In this document: piece by piece, positions 17,990 through 25,503 of the stretch
How the letters are laid out: every line of letters starts with the position of its first letter
Numbering within the stretch: the first letter of the stretch is position 1
Assembly (NCBI RefSeq): GCF_019428685.1
Contig: NZ_CP080096.1
Location: 2,294,001 to 2,358,000, forward strand
Direction of reading: 5' to 3'
Length of the DNA stretch: 64,000 bases
Origin: Paraburkholderia edwinii
Lineage (GTDB): Bacteria; Pseudomonadota; Gammaproteobacteria; Burkholderiales; Burkholderiaceae
Program-made: the position numbers and the translations under genes
Notes under the pieces: generated by a model
The model's database searches: none
Told to the model about the DNA's origin: nothing
What the model saw: the letters and a program-made list of their open reading frames with translations, nothing else

Positions 17990-18545
17990 CGCGATTGCGT
18001 CCGTCCGCGTGCGCCGCAGAGGTGCCGCGATGACGGACGAACGCAGCCCACTCAGGCTTTAGCCTTTTCGGCGCGAACACCGCTCTATCGGTGCGTCCTG
18101 CGAAATCAATACGCAAGCAGGTATTTATTGCGCCATTTGCTATCCTGCCCGATGATTTTTTCGCGCATTTTCTAACATCATTTATCGCCTTTCACCCGAT
18201 TCGCATTAGACGGCGCTTATTTTCCAAATAGCGAACGCGCGATCAATCATGAATTTCCGGGTCTTATGCGGCCGGCATTCTTTTGAATGCGAATTTCCGT
18301 AATGCTAACCGACAAAAACGGGCACATGTATTTTCGCACCGCCCAAGGCAATGGCCTGCCCGCTGCGTCCAATGCCAAATATTTTTCATTCATACGAATA
18401 TTTTCAAGCGACAATAAAATCCTGAAAATATTCGAATGCCAGCGATATCGGCACTCGCATCCAGCCTGATATCTTTTCGCCCGCGCTTATTCATTGCATC
18501 GATTTCCTTATCCATCGACCGTCGGCCGTGCAGGAGTCATCCGCT
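17990..18545. other. 556-bp intergenic region, notably AT-rich, with hairpins
   Basis: No gene is supported. From about 18110 the composition is visibly richer in A and T than the rest of the window (for example runs such as ATTTTTTCG, TTTCCAAATA, AAATATTTTTCATT). It holds a small hairpin GCATTC-TTTT-GAATGC (18275-18290), the direct repeat GAATTTCCG at about 18251 and 18291, and the long inverted repeat listed separately. A 60-codon open frame at 18287-18469 has no ribosome site and no coding character. The region probably contains the promoter and leader of the beta-propeller gene. Confidence 0.6.
18387..18438. repeat. 15-bp AT-rich inverted repeat with 4-nt bulge
   Basis: CGAATATTTTC (18395-18405) is the exact reverse complement of GAAAATATTCG (18424-18434), with an 18-nt spacer. 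After a 4-nt bulge the arms continue with CATT (18387-18390) against AATG (18435-18438). It ends 107 bp before the beta-propeller start codon. Confidence 0.7.
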
Positions 18546-20525
18546 ATGAAACGACTCAGCTCCGTATTCATTGCAGCAACGCTCTGTATCGCAATGACTC
18601 CGCCGGGTTACGCGCAATACACGACCGACTGGGTCGCGAATACTTTCGGCACCGATAGCACCCATGTGGGCAATACCGCGCGCTCGATGTGGGTCGCCGC
18701 CGACGGCGCCCTTTATACGGCGTCTCTGTGGGACGAGGTCTATGGCGGCATATCGGTTTATCAGAACGGCAAGACTGTGGGCTCGATCGGCCTTCACAAC
18801 GACTTCCAGGGCAGTTGCATCACCGGCAATAACACGTCGCTGTTCGCCGCCTTGCAGTTCAGCAGAAACTTCGGCAGCGGCTATCTCGGCCGCTATAACC
18901 GCGCAACGGGCGCCCAGGACTTCAAGATTCAGGTCAGCGCCGCGACCAACGTGGCGCGCGGCGATGTGATCACCGGCTGTGCGACCGCGAACTCGCTGCT
19001 CGTCGCCAGCGACAACCCGGGCAACCGCGTGCGCCTGTACACGACCGATGGCGTCTGGAAGCAGGACATCAGCGTGCAGGATCCGGGCGCCCTTGCGATC
19101 GATAGCGCCGGCAATATCTGGGTCGCGCAGAAGAACGAAGGCCGCATCGCCGAGTTCAGTCCGGCCGGCGCACCGATGAACACGATCCAGATGTCCGCCG
19201 GCGCGAAACCGTCCGCGCTGTTTTTCGATCTCAGGTCGAGCCGCCTGATGGTGGGCGACGAAGGGCCGGACATGAATATCAAGCTGTTTGCGGGCGTTGC
19301 CGGCAAACCGACGCAAGTCGGCACGTTCGGCGTGCAAGGCGGCTTTCTCGACGCGACGACCGCCGCCAAAGGGCAAGTCAGCGAAAAGCGCTTTACGCGT
19401 GTGGTCGGCATCGGCCGCGATGCCGCCGGCAACCTGGCTGTACTCGACAACCCATGGGGCGGCAGTTGGGACCTGGGCCGCAACGGCGCGACCAATATTC
19501 ACGTGTACGACGCCGCGGGCAACCTCACCACCACCCTGCAATCGCTGAACTTCGAGGGCAACGGCGCGCCGGACCCGCTCACCGACGGTGCGCTTTTCTT
19601 CGGCGGCACGAATGTCTACGGCGGCACCGCGGGCGGCTCAACCGGCGGCACGTTGGTCGCGAACACGGTGGACCCGATCACGTACTTCGACGATCCGCGC
19701 CTGAACATCAACAACCCCGAGCGCGATACGCACTTCGCGCAGCTCGCCGCCGTGGGCCCGAACCGCATTCTCGCGGCATCGGGGCAGAACCCGGCGACGT
19801 TCTACCTTTATCACTTCAGTCCGCAGAGCGGCTATATCGCGATACCGGACGCCACGCTGCCCGGCGCCATATTCGGTACGACGCGCCCGGTCACGGGCGG
19901 CTTCAGCCTCGACAGCAAAGGCGACGTCTGGGCGGGCCTCGATCGCACGAACCAGATCTTCCACTATCCGCTGGCAGGCATCGATGCGACCGGCAAGCCG
20001 GCCTGGGGACCCGCTATCACAGCGCTCGTGCCGGTTTCGATCCGGCCGCTGACGCGCATCGTCTATCTCGCAGAAAGCGACACGATGATTCTCGGCCAAG
20101 GCGCGATCGGCAGCGCCGACTACACGTCGATGGGCAATCGCATCGAGGTCTATCACGGCTGGGCAGCGGGCAACCAGAGGACGCCGAACCCAGTCATCAC
20201 GTTTCCGAGCGGCGTGGAGCCGAAGTCGATCGCGGCGGCGGGCAATTATCTGTTCGTCGGCTACATCACGTCGCCCAATATCGACGCCTACAATCTGACG
20301 TCGGGCTCGCTCGACATGACGCTCGCCAATACGAATCCGACCCAGGTGAGCCTCGGCGCCAATGTCGATTCGATGTATGGCGTGCGTGCGTATCTGCGTT
20401 CGACGGGCGAGTATGTGGTGACGAAGGACAATTACAACGACTCGAACCTCGTCATCTATCGCTGGACGCCGGGAACGGCGGCAGCGGCGGCTACGACTGC
20501 TACGCCCGCGGCGGCGACGCAGTAA
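18546..20525 (+). CDS. Secreted NHL/beta-propeller-like protein of unknown function
   Basis: A 659-residue exported protein. A Sec signal peptide (KRLSSVFIAATLCIAMTPPGYA, cleavage about residue 23) precedes a long chain of blade-like repeats such as ALYTASLWDE, GALAIDSAGNIWVAQKNEGRIAEF (residues ~180-205), GFSLDSKGDVWAGLDRTNQIFHY (~455-478) and GVEPKSIAAAGNYLFVGYI. These resemble NHL/SMP-30-type propeller blades. The C-terminus is an Ala/Thr-rich tail. AGGAG sits 10 nt before the ATG at 18546. No enzyme motif was recognised; a binding or lactonase-like role is possible. It follows a long AT-rich leader and stands alone. Confidence 0.75.
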   Translation: MKRLSSVFIAATLCIAMTPPGYAQYTTDWVANTFGTDSTHVGNTARSMWVAADGALYTASLWDEVYGGISVYQNGKTVGSIGLHNDFQGSCITGNNTSLFAALQFSRNFGSGYLGRYNRATGAQDFKIQVSAATNVARGDVITGCATANSLLVASDNPGNRVRLYTTDGVWKQDISVQDPGALAIDSAGNIWVAQKNEGRIAEFSPAGAPMNTIQMSAGAKPSALFFDLRSSRLMVGDEGPDMNIKLFAGVAGKPTQVGTFGVQGGFLDATTAAKGQVSEKRFTRVVGIGRDAAGNLAVLDNPWGGSWDLGRNGATNIHVYDAAGNLTTTLQSLNFEGNGAPDPLTDGALFFGGTNVYGGTAGGSTGGTLVANTVDPITYFDDPRLNINNPERDTHFAQLAAVGPNRILAASGQNPATFYLYHFSPQSGYIAIPDATLPGAIFGTTRPVTGGFSLDSKGDVWAGLDRTNQIFHYPLAGIDATGKPAWGPAITALVPVSIRPLTRIVYLAESDTMILGQGAIGSADYTSMGNRIEVYHGWAAGNQRTPNPVITFPSGVEPKSIAAAGNYLFVGYITSPNIDAYNLTSGSLDMTLANTNPTQVSLGANVDSMYGVRAYLRSTGEYVVTKDNYNDSNLVIYRWTPGTAAAAATTATPAAATQ

Positions 20526-20572
20526 TGGAGCGGCGCGCTGCGGCTGGCGCTGAAAGCGGGCTACGCGCCGCC

Positions 20573-20695
20573 TCAATACTTCGTCGGCGTCAGCACGACC
20601 GTGTGAACGCCCGACGCATTGCGAAATACCAGCTTGACCGGCTCCGACGCCGAAGCCCCGCACGTCACATCGAGATGGGCCTGATAGCAAGCAGC
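20573..20695 (-). pseudogene. Possible gene remnant (C-terminal fragment only)
   Basis: On the minus strand a 40-codon open stretch ends in TGA at 20573 and reads like a genuine C-terminus (VTCGASASEPVKLVFRN, then SGVHTVVLTPTKY) with the GC-rich third positions of its neighbours. No ATG is present and an in-frame TGA lies just upstream at 20696-20698. It may be the tail of a lost gene or of one broken by a frameshift. Apart from this, the gap 20526-20891 holds nothing I can support. Confidence 0.3.
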
Positions 20696-20891
20696 TCACG
20701 TGCCCGTCTCCCTATAGATATAGACGGATCGACACGCTGAAAACCGCACTTTCGCGTGTATGTCCGAATATTCGCGCTATGCACGCCGACGGCCACCGAT
20801 GCTGCGATGGTTCTTCGTTCGGGCGCGGCAAGCCGCAGATCGGGCAACGCAACGTCGCGCGAACACTCACGCTTCTCCAGGATCGTCATCG

Positions 20892-21332
20892 ATGAACTCA
20901 TCGCCATTCGCCACGAGCTACATCCACCATGTCGCGTTGACCGTACCGGACGCCGAAGCGTACAAAAACTGGCTCGCTTCGATGCTCGGCTTTCGCGTTC
21001 AACGAGAATTTCCGTTCAATGGCATGCAATTCGTCTGGATGTCGCCTGAGGGTTCCGACTCGCCGATTATCGAAGTGATCGGCGGCGGCTTGCGCGACGA
21101 AGCCGGGGAAGGCTCGCCGCTCGCGAGGCGAGGCCTCCATCATGTCTGCCTGCATGTGCACAACGTCGACGACATCATGACGAAGCTCAAGCAGCACGAC
21201 GTCACCGTGCTGGTCGAAATGCCGGTCGGGCCGCCTGGCAGCGGTGTGAAACGCGCGTCGTTTGTTTCGGACCCTTGGGGAAATGTGTTCGAGTTTGCCG
21301 AGCTGGAGGGTGATGCCAGACCCAAAGGCTGA
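20892..21332 (+). CDS. VOC-family protein (glyoxalase/bleomycin-resistance fold)
   Basis: A 146-residue metalloenzyme-like protein with two paired beta-alpha-beta modules. It shows IHHVALTVPDAEAYKNWLASMLGF at residues 10-33 (first metal His), HHVCLHVHNVDDIMTKL at about 86-102 (second metal His) and DPWGNVFEFAEL at the C-terminus (Glu ligand in the last strand). Reactions of this fold range from lactoylglutathione formation to ring cleavage; none is assigned. The start at 20892 was preferred over upstream in-frame codons because it gives the standard N-terminus. It is followed after 69 bp by a LysE exporter. Confidence 0.8.
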   Translation: MNSSPFATSYIHHVALTVPDAEAYKNWLASMLGFRVQREFPFNGMQFVWMSPEGSDSPIIEVIGGGLRDEAGEGSPLARRGLHHVCLHVHNVDDIMTKLKQHDVTVLVEMPVGPPGSGVKRASFVSDPWGNVFEFAELEGDARPKG

Positions 21333-21401
21333 CGAACTGTCCACCGTTCGACAGCCCGCGACATATCGTCGACAATGCGGCTTTCGTGCGGAGAACCGAT
21401 C

Positions 21402-22019
21402 GTGGATCAACTCGCCACCTTGCTGACGCTTGCCGGCGTACTGCTGCTGAGCATTGCGACCCCGGGGCCGAACTTCGTCATCGTCACATCGACCGCGGTC
21501 GCATCGCGGCGCGCCGGTCTTGCCACGAGCCTCGGACTTGCCGCGGCCTCCGGTACCTGGGCGCTGATTGCTATCGCCGGGCTGAGCTTCGTCGTCACGC
21601 ATGTAAGCTGGATCGAAACCGCGCTGCGGCTAGCCGGCGCCACCTATCTGATCTGGATCGGCGCGAAAATGGTCTGGACCGCGCGCCAATCCCAGCCGCT
21701 GGATGAACAGAAACAGACCGCCGCTTCCGGTTGGGCCGCGGCCAAAAAGGGCTATCTCGTCAGCATGACGAATCCCAAGGCCGTTGCGTTCTACGGCAGC
21801 ATCTTTGCGGTGATGGTGCCCGCGCGTGCGCCGACGTGGTTCGACACAACCGTCGTCGCGCTCGCGATCGTCATTTCGTGCGGCTGGTATTGCGCCATGG
21901 CGCTGCTCGCTTCGCACGCCGCCGTGCGCCAGATATTGATTCGCCGCAAGGCGGCCCTCGACAGAGCGGTCGGCGTTCTGCTCGTCGCGCTCGGCGGCCG
22001 TATGCTCGTGGCCCGCTAA
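21402..22019 (+). CDS. LysE/RhtB-family amino-acid exporter
   Basis: A 205-residue inner-membrane exporter with about six hydrophobic segments. The family signature SIATPGPNFVIVTSTA is at residues 19-34, then GLATSLGLAAASGTW and LRLAGATYLIWIGAKM, followed by FLVSMTNPK-like KGYLVSMTNPKAVAFYGSIF near residue 125. The GTG at 21402 follows CGGAGAACC and gives the normal N-terminus. Members export basic or hydrophobic amino acids or homoserine lactones; the substrate is not predictable. Confidence 0.87.
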   Translation: MDQLATLLTLAGVLLLSIATPGPNFVIVTSTAVASRRAGLATSLGLAAASGTWALIAIAGLSFVVTHVSWIETALRLAGATYLIWIGAKMVWTARQSQPLDEQKQTAASGWAAAKKGYLVSMTNPKAVAFYGSIFAVMVPARAPTWFDTTVVALAIVISCGWYCAMALLASHAAVRQILIRRKAALDRAVGVLLVALGGRMLVAR

Positions 22020-22202
22020 CAAGAGCCCCGCGGCGCGCCGATCGCCTCAGGACAAAGCGCCGCGCCGCAAGCGCGCCCGTTCGACACCGCCTCCCAAATC
22101 GTCGACAATGTCCGCGATCAGCCGGACCCGATGCGGCGCATCCGCCGCGATGCGAATGCCGGCGCATCTCGCAACCAGCCAGAATGGGATGGAGACAGCT
22201 TA

Positions 22203-23345
22203 ATGAAATGCACAATCGTGGGATCCCGCTATTTCGGCGCGTCGGTGCTCGAAGCGTTTCGCGCCGACGGCATTGAAATTGCCGGCGTAGTCGCCCCTGC
22301 CGCCGACGACCGCCTCGCTGCGGCAGGCCGTGCAGCCGGCCTGCCGACCGCGATCCACGACAACCCCAGGCTCGTCGAAGCCAGCGCGATTCCCGAAGGC
22401 ACCGACCTGATCATCGCCGCCCACACGCATGCGCGCGTCAACGACGAAGCGCTGGCGCGCTCGCGCCTCGGGGGCGTCGGCTATCACCCTTCACTGCTGC
22501 CGCGCCACCGCGGTATCGCGGCGGTCGAATGGACGATACTCGAAGGCGACCCGATCGCCGGCGGTTCGATCTATCACCTCGCGCACGGCTGGGATGCGGG
22601 CGCGATCGCCGCGCAGGACTGGTGCTTCGTCAAAAAGGGCGAAACCGCGCGCGAACTCTGGGAGCGCGCGCTCGCGCCGATGGGACTCGCGCTGCTGCTG
22701 CGCGTCGTGCATCACGCGCGCGATCACGGCGAATTGCCGGCGCACACGCAGGACGAGCAATTCGCCACGCGCGCGCCGATCATTCGCCGCCGCATCGAAT
22801 TGACCGAAGAACCGTCGGGGCCGCTCGCCTCGCTCGTCGTCACCGCGATCGGCGCCGACCGCCCCGGCATCGTCAACCTGCTTTCGGAGCGCGCCCGCGC
22901 GTTCGGCGCGAACTGGACCGGCAGCCGCATGGCAAGCCTGGGCAGCCAGTTCGCGGGCATGGTGCAGTTCGAAGTCGCGCAACGTCACGCCGATGCGTTG
23001 ACCACCGCATTGCGCGACCTTGAAAGCGCGGGCCTGCGCCTCGTGATCGCGCGCAGCGACCTGCCGCCGCTCGGACACGGCCTGCGGCGCGTGTCGCTCG
23101 AACTGACCGCGCCCGATCGTCCCGGCATCGTGCAGGATCTGTCCGCGAGCCTGTCGGCGCACAGCATCAGCATCGAGGAACTGAGCACCGAGCTCGCGCA
23201 TGCGTCGGTCGGACCGCATCAGTTCGGCGTCAAGGCCGTGCTGGCCGTGCCGGCGGCGCTGTCGATCGACGCGCTGCGTACGCTGCTCGAATCGCTCGCC
23301 GCCGAACTGATGGCCGATATGGCGCTCGACGAAGGCGGCGCCTGA
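22203..23345 (+). CDS. Formyltransferase domain fused to two GcvR-like ACT domains
   Basis: A 380-residue two-part protein in a single uninterrupted frame. Residues 1 to about 205 form a formyl_trans_N Rossmann-like domain (CTIVGSRYFGASVLEAF, GYHPSLLPRHRGIAAVEWTI, GGSIYHLAHGWDAGAI). The catalytic triad of FMT-type enzymes is Asn-x-His plus Asp; here the His (95) and Asp (131) are kept but the Asn position is Gly93. Residues ~215-380 resemble the glycine-cleavage regulator GcvR: LASLVVTAIGADRPGIVNLLS and, about 90 residues later, RVSLELTAPDRPGIVQDLSASL, two ACT domains. PurU has ACT then formyltransferase; here the order is reversed and there are two ACT copies. GGAG precedes the ATG. Function unknown; amino-acid-sensing formyl or acyl transfer is conceivable. 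Confidence 0.8.
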   Translation: MKCTIVGSRYFGASVLEAFRADGIEIAGVVAPAADDRLAAAGRAAGLPTAIHDNPRLVEASAIPEGTDLIIAAHTHARVNDEALARSRLGGVGYHPSLLPRHRGIAAVEWTILEGDPIAGGSIYHLAHGWDAGAIAAQDWCFVKKGETARELWERALAPMGLALLLRVVHHARDHGELPAHTQDEQFATRAPIIRRRIELTEEPSGPLASLVVTAIGADRPGIVNLLSERARAFGANWTGSRMASLGSQFAGMVQFEVAQRHADALTTALRDLESAGLRLVIARSDLPPLGHGLRRVSLELTAPDRPGIVQDLSASLSAHSISIEELSTELAHASVGPHQFGVKAVLAVPAALSIDALRTLLESLAAELMADMALDEGGA

Positions 23346-23426
23346 GCCTGAACCACGCGTCCGTGCCGCGGCGCCACGGCGCAAAAGCGCCGCGTCATCC
23401 GGCACGCGGCGCCCGCCTCCTTAGCG

Positions 23427-24044
23427 TCAGCTATAGCCGATCTCGCCTACCCAGCCGTCCTTCTTCAGCACGACAACCTGCTTCAGCTGCAGCGTGCCGC
23501 CGCTGCGCACGACCATCGCCACGACCGGAAACACGCGCTGCACATCGGCGTTTTTCGTCCACGGCGCCGGATCGATCGTGTACGTGTACGTGATCACCGT
23601 GCGCTCGACGCCGTCGACCGTATGCGGCGGCTCCCAGCCGATCACCTTGTCGACGTGCAGCTTGCCGTAGCACAGGTCGCCCTCGTGCATCGTGACGGTG
23701 CCGTTCGCGGACATGCTCGGCAATTCCTTGTGCAGGTAGTACTTCTTGCCTTCGTCCGAGAGCGTATAGCGCATCGTCGAATCGGAGATCTGCTGCCGGC
23801 TGACGAGGCCGACTTTCTCGAGCACAGGCAACTGCAGCGAATTCGCGGTGTGCTCGTTGGCTTCATCTTTCGTGATATCGATCGGCCACTTCACCTTGCC
23901 GATGCACATATCGCCGTGCGCATCGAGAAACTTCGACACCGCGGACGTGAAGTTCTCTCGATTCGGCTCATCATTGTGCGTACTGCACCCGGCAAACAAA
24001 AATAACGGCAGGCAAAGCGCCGCCCATCCGTTCAGCTTCTTCAT
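23427..24044 (-). CDS. Putative lipoprotein of unknown function
   Basis: A 205-residue predicted outer-membrane or periplasmic lipoprotein: positively charged start MKK, hydrophobic stretch and lipobox LFAGC with Cys at residue 20. The mature part contains NFTSAVSKFLDAHGDMCIGKVKWPIDI, a region around residue 70-85 that looks like a winged-helix-like segment (LPVLEKVGLVSRQQI), and a C-terminal beta-rich part with TYTYTIDPAPW. Two cysteines (MCIGK, LCYGK) are preceded by similar residues, hinting at an internal duplication of a DxCxGKxxVD/W motif. No known enzyme motif was seen. An ATG 7 codons upstream (24065) is an alternative start. Confidence 0.72.
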   Translation of the reverse strand: MKKLNGWAALCLPLFLFAGCSTHNDEPNRENFTSAVSKFLDAHGDMCIGKVKWPIDITKDEANEHTANSLQLPVLEKVGLVSRQQISDSTMRYTLSDEGKKYYLHKELPSMSANGTVTMHEGDLCYGKLHVDKVIGWEPPHTVDGVERTVITYTYTIDPAPWTKNADVQRVFPVVAMVVRSGGTLQLKQVVVLKKDGWVGEIGYS

Positions 24045-24143
24045 CTTCAACGCGCTGCTCCACATCAGGTTGCGCGCGCAACGAAGGCGCGCGATTCATT
24101 CGTTACCGATTTGCCGAGTCGGCTTTCCGCACTGCTATCGGCA

Positions 24144-25400
24144 TCACTTCGCGGGCGGCTGGAAGCCGTCGGTCAGCGTGCCGAGGAACGCGACAAGGTC
24201 GTCCACGTCCTGCTCCGTCATCGACGGTGCGGCGCCGCGCGTATGCACGACCGGCACCGTCATATCGATGTTCGGCTGATACTGCGCGGGCAGGTCGTCG
24301 TAGATATTGACGCTGCCGTCCGACGCTTTCGAATAGAACAGCTCGGGGTTCGTATCGCGCTTGTTGTAGAACTCGACCACATCGCGCAGCGTATGAAACA
24401 CGCCGTTGTGAAAGAACGTCTGGCGCGTGGCGACATTGCGCAGCGTCGGCGTCTTGAACATGCCGCAGAATTTCGCGGAATTGGCCGGCGTATGGCCGGT
24501 TTCCGCGGCCTGACACAAGCCCATGTCGAAGTGCGTCGCGTCGGCGTTTGCGGGAATGTCCATATTGCGCGGCACCGCGACCGCCTCGAACGAGTAGTCG
24601 GTGAACGGCGCAACGCTGCCGCCCGCCGCATTGCCGCTCAGATGGCACGCAATGCAGTTGCCCTTGTTCTCATCGTTGAAAAGCTGCAGGCCGTGCATTT
24701 CCTGAGCGGTCAGATAATTGCCGCGATTGTGGCGCAGCACATCGAACTTGCTCGTGTACGGATGAAAGTCGGGGTCTTCCTGCTGGTACTTTTGCAGCGC
24801 CGACACCGCGAGGTTGAACGCATTGGCCGGATCGTCGAACGCGTTGTTGCCGAAGGCCTGCTTGAAGAGCGCGCCGTAAGGGCCGACCTTGATCGCGTTA
24901 ACCACCGCATCGGGGCTGCTGTTCGCCATCTCGAAGGTGGACAGCAGCGGAATCTTCGCCTGGTCCGCGAGCGTGCTGACGCGGCCATCCCACGTGAAGC
25001 CGCCGCCGGGCCCCGGCGGCGTGACGCCGTCCGGGTTATCGGCCAGATCGGCATACGCCGGCGTGAACTCCTTGTAGCGCAGCGACGGCACGGCGCGCAC
25101 GCCGGGCGTGTTGTCGTCCACACCGCCCAGTTGCACCGCGAGCCCGTTCGGCGGGCCATAAGCAAAGTCGGGGCTGTGGCACGTCGCGCACGAAATCGCG
25201 CCCGAGCCCGACAGCGTCTTGTCGAAAAACATCTTTGCGCCAACCTGAGCGGCAAGGCTCAACGGCGGGGTGGCGTTCGGCGCCGATGCGCCGCCGGGAG
25301 CCGACGCCGATTGCGATTGACTGCTGTCGTTATCGCCGCCGCCGCACGCCGCGGCAATCAGCGCGGCGCCAACGACGCATGCGAGCAACGCTATGCGCAT
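24144..25400 (-). CDS. Dihaem cytochrome-c peroxidase family lipoprotein (MauG/CcpA-like)
   Basis: A 418-residue periplasmic lipoprotein (lipobox AAAC, Cys19, then a Ser/Ala/Pro-rich linker). Two c-type haem sites are present, CATCH (residues 71-75) and CIACH (about 248-252), with the family's spacing. Other blocks are FTWDGRVSTLADQA after the first haem, PTLRNVATRQTFFHNGVFHTLRDVVEFY after the second and the C-terminal DDLVAFLGTLTDGF. CcpA members reduce H2O2 with cytochrome c electrons; MauG-like members oxidise protein or small substrates. It lies downstream of a large phosphoesterase lipoprotein on the same strand, separated by a strong hairpin. Confidence 0.87.
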   Translation of the reverse strand: MRIALLACVVGAALIAAACGGGDNDSSQSQSASAPGGASAPNATPPLSLAAQVGAKMFFDKTLSGSGAISCATCHSPDFAYGPPNGLAVQLGGVDDNTPGVRAVPSLRYKEFTPAYADLADNPDGVTPPGPGGGFTWDGRVSTLADQAKIPLLSTFEMANSSPDAVVNAIKVGPYGALFKQAFGNNAFDDPANAFNLAVSALQKYQQEDPDFHPYTSKFDVLRHNRGNYLTAQEMHGLQLFNDENKGNCIACHLSGNAAGGSVAPFTDYSFEAVAVPRNMDIPANADATHFDMGLCQAAETGHTPANSAKFCGMFKTPTLRNVATRQTFFHNGVFHTLRDVVEFYNKRDTNPELFYSKASDGSVNIYDDLPAQYQPNIDMTVPVVHTRGAAPSMTEQDVDDLVAFLGTLTDGFQPPAK

Positions 25401-25419
25401 ATCTCTTCCAGTGAATATC

Positions 25420-25445
25420 GCGTGCGGCCCACACGGGCCGCACGC
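25420..25445. other. Perfect 11-bp GC hairpin between two lipoprotein genes
   Basis: GCGTGCGGCCC and GGGCCGCACGC flank a 4-nt loop (ACAC). No T-tract follows on either strand, so it is not a standard terminator. It lies 19 bp before the peroxidase start codon, between it and the upstream phosphoesterase stop, where a stem can stabilise or separate the two coding segments of one mRNA. Confidence 0.6.
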
Positions 25446-25503
25446 AAGATGCCGCGCGCGAATCCTGCATCCGCGCGGACCGCTTCGTTTTCCGCCTCGC
25501 GGT

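Noticed and set aside
18287..18469. A 60-codon open frame in the AT-rich leader
   Set aside because: No ribosome site, no family, poor coding composition.
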